Assembly: GCA_028554755.1 (NCBI GenBank)
Contig: JAPTOF010000020.1
Span: forward strand, 5,001-69,000
Direction of reading: 5' to 3'
Source: Cordia subcordata
Taxonomy: Eukaryota > Streptophyta > Magnoliopsida > Boraginales > Cordiaceae
DNA: 64,000 nucleotides
The translations under genes were made by a program, and so were the position numbers. Numbering within the stretch: position 1 is the first letter of the stretch; each line of letters starts with the position of its first letter. Positions 40,062 to 53,100 of this stretch are shown piece after piece. The notes under the pieces were generated by a model. That model searched no databases, was not told the DNA's origin, and was given only the letters and a program-made list of their open reading frames with translations.

Positions 40062-43000
40062 TCACTCTTGGGCTCCGATTCCAATCAATCTTACCTGCCA
40101 CAGATAATCTTTAGTTAGAGGGAAGTTCAGCAAATTCAGAACTGTAACGAGAAGAAACGGATCATAGAGCTCGTAATATTCATATTCATACTAACAATGT
40201 TGTTCTGAGGATTCCTCCAATAAATTCCTTGTAAAATAACTGGCAGGATATTGCAGCCCACAAGAGCGTATATTAGCAGGGCATGCATTCCCATCCATTC
40301 CAGCACCATGGTTAAGCGCCTGTATCCACATGCATCAACCTGTACAGAAGTCGACATAAATCAGAAAATGGAAATTTACCTTTGTTTCTGAAAGAATCGA
40401 GAAGTGGGAAATTAATCCCAGGATTAACCATTATATAAATTCCAGCTAACAGAATGCCAGCAGCACCAGCCGTGACACAAGTGTAACTGAAAGTGTACAA
40501 AACCTTGTTTATATGGATCCCTGCCCAATTAATCAATCAAAGTATGTTAATTAGGAAAACACATTCAGTACCTTCAGAATCTGAGATCTGCAGCTTTACA
40601 CAAAATGAGGAAATTTGGAAGAAATATCTCACCAAAGAAGTCACACGTCACACCCAAGACCAGAAGACAAGACGACGGGATTAACCAATACAAGAGTCTG
40701 TTTCTGTGATCCTGCTTGGTGGTCAATGTAAAAAACAACAACCTTGTCATCCTTCTTCATAAAGACCAAAAACTATTCAACAAAGCAAAATTTATTACCT
40801 TGAAGTGGACAATGATGTGGCCATAATGCAAACCAATTAAGCAGGTGACAATGGCCATTACTGAACTAGAGTCATTTAAATTAAGGTTATTAGTCAAAAG
40901 GAAATGAAAGAAAAAGATAGAACTTTGGGAATAATTACTTTTTACAACTAATCGTATCTTTTCTGATGTGGCATTTGCAGAATCCAGTACATTGGATGAA
41001 TAGCAGAACATGTTACAAAATTGGTACACTTCACAACTAGGATGAACACTGGAAAGTAGAAGCTGACATACCTCAAAAGTCCTTCAGGGTCAAAAGGCGC
41101 TTGACACCATGAAGGAGCATCAGGGGGAAGTGGTCCATAATCTGGAGAATTAATACTGCATTGCTGCAAAGAAAAATCAAAGTTAATTATGTATAGAAAG
41201 AAAAACCCACTTCCTCTGGAACCAAGCATATCTTAAAGATATAATCAGAACATACTTCCATTCGTGCATATATTGGCCTACTATACAAGTGCTGAATGCC
41301 CAGAACTTTACGATCTACCCATCCAACAGCATTACAAGCTGGTCCCGTGTCTCCCCGGACACCACATTTTACCTTCATGTTGGAACAAACCAGTTTAAAG
41401 ATGGGATTATCATCCTGGTTTTCTAGGATTGGGAATAGAAGACTCACTACGAACTTACTGTGAGTATCTTTGCTGCAGAAGAAGTGGTTCCAGACGGCAT
41501 TTGATACTCCCAGTCAGGAACATACAAACCATATAGCAAGCAAAGATAAAAGGCTGTAAGCATCAAAATCACAACCCTGAAGAACAACACATAAAATGAC
41601 TCAAAAATAGGAAACCCAAAATATTAACGAAGACTATCTAGTCACATATTTGAAGTCAAAAGTGTAGCCTTCTCAGAGAGCATAACAACACATTGCTTTC
41701 CTTGCACTTCTTCCCCCCAAAATTTGTTATGTTCACTTTTAGCTACACATGTTTTAGAGTAGAAAATGGTACACAAAATTGCGAAACAACAAGAAAAGGA
41801 CTTAGGAGCGAGGATACATCTGAGAAGCCATTCTTATCCTAAATCATTAACCAAATGGTGTTCATTGCACCCGAGATGATCATAAATCTATTAGACTCCT
41901 ATACTAAAATCGAATGTGAATCAAATGTTCAACCAGGATGCTCAACCATGGAATTTACAAAGTTTTATATGTCAACAGGTAATTATGATGCTTACTTGAT
42001 CTGAATCCACCAATTAAAGGAAAAGCAAGGACAATGCTAGAAGACACTGGTTATGCAACTTCACAACTCAAGAGAAGTTGGCATACCTTCCATATTGAGA
42101 CAGGCTTGTGCAGTTTTATACCATCATCTCCTCTAAGTCACACGCAATTGCTTCCTCAGAAGAGCTGGGGAAACAGACACGAAATTGCCTAACATAGTCT
42201 CTACCAGTGATCATTCGAGTCCCTTTCTTAATATGTATTTAAAGCAACACTGTCATTTTCAATTTCACTGAAGAATGAAATGAAATTTCTGTAACAAGTG
42301 CCTCTATTTTTTCTGCTAATCCTAACCAAGAAACCAACTAAACTTGTGCACAAAATATGCAATTTTATTTTGAAATATTATGACCAATCCCTTTAAGAAT
42401 CTCCTCTGGTTTATGTAACAATGGGTGGCTTCAGTTCAGGATCTCACAATGTAAGTAACTTAGAGAATGTAATGGCTCAGCTTAAAGCCTCAACATACAT
42501 ACCCATCCCAGTGCACGCACATCTTAGAATGTCAGGTTCTATTTGTTGCTGATTGGGCCTCAGTGACCCATTACTACTACTGCTTGGTCATTCCACAAGC
42601 CAAGGCCACCCATTTGCAAGAGACTTCTTATTTATAATTCATTACCATCACAATTTAGAGTTTAGCATGTCGAGAGCTCACCACTGATACTGATATTTCT
42701 TTAGGAAAGACAATCCTGACTTGACTTTGTCATCTCCCTTAAGCCAAATTTCACAAGCTGCTGCCACCAAATATGCTACTGCAATTCTCTGAATAAGAAA
42801 AAGGGTAAAATTGAATACAATTACCAATCATGAAATTTAGGACCATGCTATATGTAATGTAAAAGCCTGGAAATCTTGCCCATTTTGCGTTCTATCAGAT
42901 TCTAAATCTTCATTGATAGAGATTAGCTACAAGCTGTTGAGGATTAGATATAGACAGTATTTTACTTTCATACCTGCAATACACCCATCCATCTGACTTG

Positions 43001-44463
43001 TTCAATGTCCACCCCATAAGTAAGGTTATTCAGCCCACGAAAATAACCTCCTGTCCATATTATATTAGTGAACAAAAACATTTTAATCATATAAAAAGTG
43101 AGTTAGAGAAATTATTCATTTATTGTTCCTGGAGGAAACTCTAACCAAAAAGAAAATTTTGCATACTAATCTTTCCAAAATAAATCATCACATTAACCAG
43201 TCTTATGAGGGTACCTTGAAGAAAGAGTCCTAGAACTATAAGCTTCAATGCTCGACATATTGCTTTCTTAGTTGCAGCAACTCTGCTAGTTAAGTTCTGC
43301 CATCTCGAAAGAACTTGTTAAGACAGAGAATATGAGAAGCTATTATAACTTGTCTTCTGATAATTGAAGCATTTTTAGAATAGCATCAGAGTCAGTTGGG
43401 AGATGATGTATTTGACATTTGAACAAATAATTGCAGATACAAAAGAACGTAACTAGAGTACTCTAGGCCACTCCGAGGTAAAACAAAGTAGCAATAGCTT
43501 CATCTTAGATAAACAAAAAAAGAACTCCAGTGTCAGAAGAATCGCCTCTTAAAGCGATGGTGAACTTGATAGTATGTAAAATGGAGAAGCACCTTATATA
43601 CAAGTCCAAGGGAAATCCCCACAATAAAGAGGAAAAATGGCATAACAAGATCTGCCAATGTTAAACCATTCCATGGCGAATGATTGATAGCAGGAAGAAT
43701 GCCCCCAGCATTATCCACAAGAATCATTAGCTGCACAAAAGGGAAGAATGTCAAGATTTATAAACGGAAGATAGGTAGCTTAAATAGTTGACTTGCAGGG
43801 TCTAGCTATTCTTGTACATATTAGCACATATTCAATTAATTTAATAAATATTAGCACATATTCAATTAATTTAATATCAGTGGCTTATATGATGCAGTGA
43901 CCATTGGTATAGTTTAGGCTTCATCTTTTGTTCTCATGTAAGTCTGGTACTCATAGAATATTGCTTACTCCCCATGATCCTGTGTGGTGGCCTCAATCGT
44001 TCTAACTCTCAGGTTTAGAAATACTACGGATGTGGACCCCAAGATGAAATATTAAAGGAGCAAAAGATTACAATTTCAATTTCATGTAGAACAAGAGAGA
44101 AACCTGTATATACTCAAGAGGGAAAAAAAAAGAAAAAAAAAAAAAGCAGGTAGGTAATGGAATATGTATGTTTACCGCAACAATAAATCCGCGAAAGACA
44201 TCGAGTGAGACAAGGCGGGAATTTGAAGAAGAAGGAGAAGCAGCGGCGGCTCTAATTGACACAGGAGGAATGTGTGCATCAACATTATAAGCCAACCTGG
44301 ACCTCCTGAAAGTGGAGTTGACATGCTGCTGAGATTCACCATGATCATCATCATTACCACCTTCAATCAGCAAAGTGCAGCTCTCTCCCTGCAAGTACAC
44401 ATTATCCCACCTTTTCTCCTCGCTACAGTAATTTCCTTTGATAGGTTGGCGAGAAGCCATCAT
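40062..44463 (-). CDS. Heparan-alpha-glucosaminide N-acetyltransferase-like membrane protein
   Basis: Thirteen minus-strand exons join in phase to 477 residues: 44463-44176, 43730-43593, 43296-43215, 43050-42974, 42788-42682, 41576-41459, 41372-41256, 41163-41072, 40865-40799, 40711-40633, 40520-40429, 40339-40196 and 40094-40062. Recognisable stretches are LDVFRGFIVA, NHSPWNGLTLADLVMPFFLF, NNLTYGVDIEQVRWMGVLQ, GPACNAVGWVDRKVLGIQH, PLPPDAPSWCQAPFDPEGLL and LEWMGMHALLIY. In animals HGSNAT moves acetyl groups from cytosolic acetyl-CoA across the lysosomal membrane to glucosamine; His113 here aligns by eye with its acetyl-accepting His. Plants lack heparan sulfate, so the plant substrate is unknown. 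About ten hydrophobic segments follow a hydrophilic, Ser-rich N-terminus. The last exon encodes only VRLIGIGAQE. Two adjacent ATGs start the frame; either could be used. Confidence 0.92.
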
Positions 44464-46952
44464 CTCCTTTTGTGAGTTGTTGTTCTTCTTCTTCTTCCCT
44501 CTTTTTACTACTACTAGACCCCAGAAAACCTATGTTTAATAAGAGAACGTAGATTGTCGCGTGTTGCTTGTCGCAGTGTTTGTGTATATACACTATATAT
44601 ATATACATAAAAAAAAATATCTTTTTTTTTTGTCGATGTGAGAACACTAAATAGCGCCGCGCGCCCAATGGGAAAGCATAAGTTTGCGTCTAAGAATCAA
44701 TACGAAGGGGATTAAGTGAGAGATGGTGCAATCAGCTTTGTAATTTGCGGGGAGGGGGAAGGGGCAGGTAAAGGAATGATGACGGCCAATGCTTGAGTTT
44801 GGCGTCAGGTTTCGCAGCACCAGATCACGTTTTATCATAAAAATACAAGAATCTCACTTTGTTGCTGCGTTTCCGTTGTACTGGATTCATTAGTAAATGT
44901 TTGCACATATATATGTACTAGTTAGCCTTGTCCTCTAGCTGTGTGTTTTCGGATCCCACTTTTTCACAAGGAGGGGCTGTCAAATTTACGCGACCGACTC
45001 CTGAAACCAAATCCCATGTTAACTCCTCCATCCCCAAAGAGTCACTCTCCTATCACCCTTCTCCTTCTTCCCTCCTCCTCCTCCTCCTCCTCCTTTTCCA
45101 TGCTATGTTTTTATATTCCATTTGGATTATTATACCTTTCCTATTGCTGTTTGGATTCTCAAAATCTCGACTCTTGTATTTGTAGCCTTACAAATTTTGT
45201 TTTAGACCTACTAACTTTTTTATGTGTTGATAAAATTTTTGTTTTAAACCTATAATTTTTTTTAATAGATTGATATTATAACTTTTTAAAAAAAAAAAAG
45301 AAAAATCTTACAAATTTTTATTTTTTATTTATAAATTTTTATTTTAAACCTACAATTTTTTTTTTTTAATGAATGATGTTAGTCTAAATGGATAGAAAAG
45401 TTACCAGCTAGGATATATGCCAACCTTACCCGTATCTCCAGCTCATGCTTACTCTCTCGCGTGGTTTTTGACTATCTTTATTCTTTTCATTTTCTTTCCC
45501 TAATTAATATCATTTACCTTCTTCTCATAATGTCTTGAGCTTTTTGACCTTTTATTCTAATAGAAGATACTAACAAACAAGAGAAATTGTGATGTTCGAG
45601 AAAGTATTACAATGATACATTAAACGCAAAAAGAAAAGGAACAAAATAACTCGATGTTCCTTATTAATTCGATAAGGAGTTTGACAGACCAGACAGATTT
45701 AAAATCTCAAACGCGCTTAAAATTGTTAGCATCCACGTTCAACAGTTTGCACAACAGGAGGGTCACACCTATGATATGTACATATCGCCATCTCCCGCAT
45801 TACACGTATGTTTTCTGGCTGTTAACCCAATGCATATTTAAAACCTCAGCCAATTACTGGCCGGCACCTTCCAAGCGGGCACCTGGCCGAAGCAATCTCT
45901 AACTCGTAACCAGTATCAATTAATATACATGCTGCGATTATAAAGAATAGGTGCGCAACATAACTTGAAGGGGTCATGTATACATTGCCATTTCCTCCAC
46001 AAACCATTAAAATGGTATAAAATGATCTGTAGTTAAATTTCACGGCTAAAACCTCTCAAATAATTGCACATCAACATTTTTGGATAATGATATCAAACCA
46101 CAATATGATATGATATGATACCGTAAAAAGCAAATATTAATTAATCAAACGTGAAACATTGAAGAGTAGAAGGTAAAGAAAAAAGCTGATTCAAGTCGTC
46201 CAAATTTCTCCTACACCACTTGGTCCACATTTCTGTTAAAATTTGAAGACCGTGGCACTTGACGTACATGAGCAAGTGAAAGATCTCAAAATTATTTAAC
46301 ACCGCAGCAAAAACTAACGAAAAATTCATTCCATATAAGTCACCTCATGATACCACTAGTAAACGGGAAACAAAATTTTCTTTTGAAGCTGAACATTTCC
46401 AATGGCAACATTAATTAATACTGTTTTGGAATATCAGAGATGCGGGGAAAATGAAAAATTGATGCGTTACATAATTGGATAACCCCATAAATCATGTATA
46501 GGTAGATAATGGTAGGTTTCACACAGACTTTTTATTTTTTTCTTTTATCAAAGAGCTACACTTGACATGTTACTTTGTATAAAGAATTCAAAATTACTAA
46601 ACTCACAAATTAATAAATCTGCAAACAACGTCACATCCCATCAGGAAAACAATTTCCGGAAAAAGAACCACAAAGTGAACCAAGTTCCTCAATGTATATA
46701 CTGTATATAATTATTCAATAATGAGGAAAGAAGAGCTCAAATAGAAAACTTATTAATATGATACCTGCATGATGCACGAATTTTGATATTCATTAGATAT
46801 TGTCAAAATTTATAATTAACAATGTTATAAATTACATACAATTAAAAGTAATAAAATATATATTTTTCTATCTGTGCCATGTATAAAAATATATATTGAT
46901 GTTATCTTTTCATTTCAAATATATGACTATGAAATTGAATTTTGAAAGCTTC

Positions 46953-46987
<35 letters not shown>

Positions 46988-47257
46988 CTTTAATTTGCTC
47001 TATATAATATTAAGAAAGGTAAATACAAACTTGAACAAAAATTATGTAAAAATAAACAAAACCTTCTTAATGAACATAATGAAAAAAATTATCTACTCCT
47101 TTTCTTTTGGACAAGATCAAGACTGAAGTTGACTCATTGTACCTGAATTACATAGTTAAAGCCTAATATATCCACTTCAGTTTTACATAAAATTAAAAAA
47201 GATAAATACAAATAATGTAAAATAAAGATAATGTAAAAAAAAATCTTAATGAACATA

Positions 47258-47288
<31 letters not shown>

Positions 47289-47441
47289 ATTAAAAGATAA
47301 AGATAAGATTAGTGGGCTAGAAAATTTAAGAAACAATTATAAGAATTTATGTTACTAAATTAATATCAATACATTAATTATGTATGCTTAAAATTTTCTC
47401 CTTACGACACTTATCCTTCCAGGGGTTCTCCTTTAATAATA
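44464..47441. other. AT-rich spacer
   Basis: The HGSNAT-like promoter should be in the first 300 bases, where TATATATATA runs occur at about 44595-44605. A (CTC)n run is at 45070-45095, (TA)n at 46958-46986 and AATA repeats near 47265-47288. No gene was recognised. Confidence 0.6.
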
Positions 47442-48623
47442 ACTAATGCTTTCATATCCCGTGCTTTCCATGGACTTGTTTAGATTCTCTGTGTATTTTT
47501 TAGTTTTATAAATATTTATAGATGTGTTATTTTATGATTTTTAGGTTTTCGTTTATTTTTTTATTTTTAAATATTTATAAAAATTAACTCTAGTATTTTT
47601 TATTTTTATTTTTATTTTTTTAAATATCCAATCAATTATGATTATTAATATTCACTTGAATAATGCATTGACATGTCTTAACCATTTTATTTAGTAAATA
47701 TTTACAATTAAAAAACACTTTTAGTTCACCAAATTAGTAAAGTTATTTAATATTAGACATATTTGGTTAAATATTTAATGGCAGGAGTTAAATTGAATAT
47801 TTCTAGAAAAGATCATGATTGATTTGGATACTTTGAAAAAACAAAGACCGGATATAAAAAGAAATAACAAAAACTTGTAGTGCTCGTAGACATTTATTAG
47901 TATTACAGACTATTTAATTTAAAAAGATGATATGGCATCTCCTAAAGTCGCTTAAATTTTGATGAAGCACCATCATCATCATCATTATTACTACTACCAC
48001 TGCTATTACTACTACCATAATTGTATAACTATAAAGAAGAACTTGTGCTTTCATACCCTGTGCTTTACATGGGCTTATTGAGGTTCTCTATATGTTTTTC
48101 AATTTTCTAAATATTTATAGATGTGATTTTTTTATTATTTTTAGATTTTTGTGTGTTTTTTTAATTATTTCTAAATATCTATAAAAATTAATTGTAATGT
48201 TTTTTATTTTTATTTTTATTTTTTGAAATATCTTATGAATATGATACCATTACGTTCAAAAATCAGTTATGACTATTAATATTCACCTGAATAATGCAAT
48301 GACATGTCTTAACCACTTTATCTAGTAAATATTTACAATTAAAGAATATTTTTTAGTTCACTAAAGTTATTTTAGTCATATTGGTTAAATATTTATAACA
48401 GGAGTTAAATTGAATGTTTCTTTAAAAATCATGATTGATTTGGATATTTCGAAATAATAAAGACGGGGTATAAAAGCAAATAGCGGGGAGTTGTAGTAAT
48501 CATAGAGTTTTATTAGTATTAAAGACTATTTAATAGAAATAAACCAAAAAACTTAATTAAAACATGACATAAAATCTCCTAAAGTCTCTTAAATTTTGAT
48601 GAAGTATGATCATTATGATCATT

Positions 48624-48661
<38 letters not shown>

Positions 48662-48722
48662 TATTACTATTATTTTTATCATTATTAATACTACTACTAT
48701 AATAGTATAATCATATAGAAGA
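47442..48722. repeat. Tandem duplication of a roughly 600-bp AT-rich unit
   Basis: Unit 1 (47442-48040) and unit 2 (48041-48722) share order and wording: GTGCTTTCATA, then TGTGCTTT or CGTGCTTT, AAATATTTATAGATGTG, TTTTTATTTTTATTTTTATT, ACATGTCTTAACCA, AATCATGATTGATTTGGATA, CTTAAATTTTGATGAAG, a CAT/ATC microsatellite, and a TACTAC..TATAA end. They differ by many substitutions and indels, so the duplication is old. The GTGCTTTCATACCC start resembles plant Helitron-like 3' ends read in reverse. Confidence 0.8.
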
Positions 48723-49384
48723 ATTATTATATGTCATTTCATTTTCTATAGTAATTTTCATACCATTATTCTTATTTGAATCTTTAAAAATAATAGGGAC
48801 TAATTTAAGAAAAATACTAGTACTTATAACATAACTTCCTCATCTGTTATTGTACTATATCTCTAAAATCTATATCATATAATATTATATTATATAATAA
48901 GACTAATTCGAATAAGTTGTGAAATATTAAGGACTAATATAAATATATTGAAATAATGAAAATTTTGACTTTGTTTAATGGCTATTTGACTATGTCCTTA
49001 AAATATTATCAACTAATTTAAATAGTTTAAAAGTTCTCATTATTTTACTCATATTTATGCTTGAATAACTTTATTAAATATAAAGGACCGGTATAAAATT
49101 TCTTAACTAATAAAAACTAACTTGATTGTTTAATTTAGGGACTAATTTGACTACATGGTAAAATATTATAAATCAATTTGAACATTTTAAAACAATAAGA
49201 GCTTAATTAGCGGAAAATTAACAATATTAGGTCTTATTAAAAAATTATATTGAAATTAATGATCGTAAAAGTATAAAATTAACTTGTACTTTCTCAATAG
49301 AAACTGATGTGATATGTCTCTTTGAACTCTATTAGGTACAACTTATACACACAAATATATATGTAAAATATATATGCACCGATC

Positions 49385-49935
49385 GAGCAAATTGCTTAAA
49401 GCAAAGGGAAGTGACTATGGTCGAAGAGCATTTATTTCGGGAATGCCGACGCGCTAAGGAGGTGTGGATCTGATTGCAAGAAAGAGCCGACCACCCAATC
49501 CATGAAGCTTCGCAGTGGGATGATTGGTTTAGCAAAAATATACGCAATAATCAATGGAACAAAATTTTCATCATTGTAATTTGGTGGATGTGGTACTAGC
49601 GTAATCAAAAGTTATACAACTAACAACAGTAGTTGTCGCTACAAATTAAAACCAAAATCATCATGGACTATACAAGATTGGTAACGGTAGCTTGGGAAAA
49701 CAAGGAACGAAGCACCAAACCCTTGTGGAAGCAATGGAAGTTGATCCCACCAAAAGAAAGATTAAAACTCAATATTGATGGATGTTCAAAAGGTAATCCA
49801 AAAAAATCGGAAGCAGGGGGAGTTTTAAGGTGCAATCAAGGTCAATGAGTAGGTGATTTCGCTATGAATCTTGGTATAGTGACAAATAATATGGCGGAAA
49901 TTAGAGCTCTTTCGGAGGGGTTACTTCAACTGTTA
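49385..49935 (+). pseudogene. Degenerate LINE fragment (zf-RVT end and RNase H)
   Basis: Plus-strand frames read VEEHLFRECRRAKEVW, then WKLIPPKERLKLNIDGCSKG with NPKKSEAGGVLR and, after a stop, FAMNLGIVTNNMAEIRALSE. This is the end of a zf-RVT region followed by a plant-LINE RNase H (WxPPxxxxxKLNxDG, then a GGVLR strand). It is broken by several stops and lacks the RT. Confidence 0.75.
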
Positions 49936-50186
49936 AGTGTATCGTTAATCGTTAATTTTTATAAAATTTGACAACACGTAATTTATATTTTACTTCTTTT
50001 TAGAGGTGTAGGCAGTTGTAGCTGTGGCATATATTAGAAACGCAAGGGATATATATATAATAATTTAGGCGGTTGGCACAAAAGAAGAAAAAAAGAAGTT
50101 AAAAAGAAAAAAAGAGAAAGAAAAAAGGAAAAGGTGAAGGTCAAATAAGGGAGAGACGCTCATCCAGAGAGCAGTTAGGTGAGAGA

Positions 50187-53100
50187 ATGGCGGCTCACAT
50201 ACAGCTACAGTGCACGAAATCGAGGGTTCCGGCGACGGAAGTTGGGTTGTGTCGGCGAGATGGAGGTCAGACTAATTATAGGATTCATTTCGGCGGCTGG
50301 TATAGTTATAATTATAATAAATATTCTTCTCTTTCAAGTAAAAGTAGCACAAAGTTGAGGCTGCGGATGTCGGCAGTTGACCGGACCGCCGGTGGTGGGG
50401 ATGATAGTGAAACTGCTAATTCAAATCCTACTACTAATAATAATACTAATACTAATAGCAATAATAAGAAGAAGGGAGGTGTTTCATCTGCATCTGCGGC
50501 TGTCCCCAACTCCAATTACGTGGTGCCGCTAGAAAAGTCATCCTGCATCACCAGGCCGCTCAACGAGATCCTTCGAGACCTCAACAAGAGGATTCCCGAT
50601 AACATCATCAAAACTCGCCGTGATCATGGCGGTTATGATTCCACCTTTCTCCCTTGGTCAGTCTCACTTAAACTTTTTTGTTTTTTTGTTTTTTTTTTGT
50701 TTTTTACTTTTCTTTTTGCCCTTAGCTTCTCTTCATTTTTATGTTATATTCTCTTTTGTGTTTCTGGTTTATGATCTAATCATCTCTCCGTATTTAGGTA
50801 CCATGCCAACCGTATGTTGAGCTTTTATGCCCCTGGTATTTATATAATCCATTCTCTTCTCTTCTTTTTCATTACTACTACATTTGCATAATTCATTCAC
50901 ATGATTACACACTGAGAGGGATACATATGTTCTCTAGGTTGGTGTGGTGAGATACGCGATGTTATCTTCTCTGACAATGGAACTGTTACTGTGGTCTATC
51001 GTGTCACTATACGAGGTTCTGACGATGAGGTATCACTTCTCTTGTCTCTTGATCTATCTATCTATTTCTGGTTTTCTTGGTAGGTTTTTTACCTATGTGT
51101 ATCGTCATTACTGTAAAATGAAGTGTCTTTCTTTTCAAAATTAATTTAATCTTCTCCTTATTATGGTATCATTATCTTTAGAATCTTGCTGAAACTGTTG
51201 CCAAATTGTATTTCTCCTTCTCATCAAATTTATGGGAATTGCTTCCATACATATGGTTGAAGGTTAGTGTCTACTGTTAATTGCACTGGATAAATGGTGA
51301 TGCAACAATCAGAATCTAAAATCTGCTGAAATGACAAGGGTAAACAATTAGAATTCTTATGGTGACTATTCTAGAAATTTGCAAAAGGAATAGCTGTGCT
51401 TTTGCATGCGTAGGTCTGTATGGTTAAGGTCATCTTTTCTAGTGCATGGTTTTCAAATGCCTCTCCATGGGAAATTCACTCCCTTATTATGTCCCCTTAG
51501 GGGGCCATAAAAAGATTTCACCATGAAAATACTATTTTTAACTGAACTCTACTTCATCTTGTCCTCTCACTCTTGGTGGAGGATATAGTTGTTAATGCAT
51601 CAAGGGAATTAGTGAACTCCTCAAATTCCTATTGATTTGCATCCCTAGTGAAATTCACCTCTAATGACAAGAACTTTTGTGAAAAAATTCTGTATTCTCA
51701 TTATTGTAAAATGATTACATCTGAGGTATTTATAGGCATATGACTACGTGAACTTTCTAACTATCAACTAATGCTTAGCTGGCATAACTAATAGCACATG
51801 TCTAACTTCTTAAAAAGTAACTAACTTGCTACAACTATAGCACATGATGATAGCTAAGCCTGTAGAATCAGTCAACATAACCAGTTATTTAGTTGCAATG
51901 CTTCTCCTTATCAATCTCCCATCCAAAGGCATCATTTACCCATTGAACACGAGGTGATTGTAGCATATTTTTCTCTAGGGAAAGAATAGAGAGTGTTGGA
52001 GAAGAAAGGTGTATGTGTAGCATATTGAAGTGATAATGTATGATAGAGAGATGCCTAGTGTAAGGACATTAGGAGAGACTAGTGTTTTTAAGATCATAGA
52101 AGGTATCGGCCTTGAATCCATACCTTTTTGCATGAATCATAAATGAGGTAATTAATAATATTCACAGTGGAAGCAAAGGGTTGTACTGAGTACAGCTAAG
52201 ATAGAGCGTATGGAATGTAACTTCAACCAAAAAATGGCAAGAAGAGAGGTAGAAGTAAGATTGGAATAGTGAAGTATGTGTGAATGGAGAAACTTTAGAT
52301 GTCTTGGTCCTATGATTCATCAAGATGGAAAGGTTAATGCTGATGATAGTCACGGAATTAAGTTGGGATAGCCAAAGTGGAGAAGCCAGTATGGAATCTC
52401 GGTCTTAATACCTTTTTAGATGAAAGGAAAGTATTATAAACTGAGTATTTGATTAACTTAATTGTGTAATTGGGATCGTTGGGCAATGAACTACCAATAT
52501 GTCCATAAGATGTCAGCAGCAGAGATGAGAATGTCGAGGTTGGCGTATGGCTGAACTAGGAAAACAAGAGCAGAAATGAGCAGATATGAGGAAAAAGTAA
52601 GGGTTACACTGATTGATGCTATGATGGTGAGGACTATCTGAGATGCTTTGGATATGGTAGGAGATGATCAATGGACGCACAAATTTGGGATGTGTAGGTA
52701 TAGAGGTAGGTAACAGTAGGAGGGGACCAAAAATGAGCTAGAGGTAAATACTTACACGAGGCCCTGTGTAGTGGAGTTAACAGAGGAGACAACTTCTGAT
52801 AGGAATAAGGGGTGTTATCAGATCCATGTAGTAGATCTTACCTAGTCTGATAAAGGATAGTTTGGTTTGGTTTGGTTATAGTATCAACGTCAAGAAATTT
52901 TCTTGGTATCATCCACATGATAGGCAGAAATATCTATTTTATTCATTTTCAGTTGACTAGTAATATGTTAGCCTATGTTGTTTGTCATGCAGAAACACTA
53001 AATTAAAATGCTAATTAAGGGATAAAATAGTTAAAATTTACAGCCGTTATTTTTAGCTTGATAATTGTCCTAAAGACTGAGTTGCTTGGACTTTGGACAT

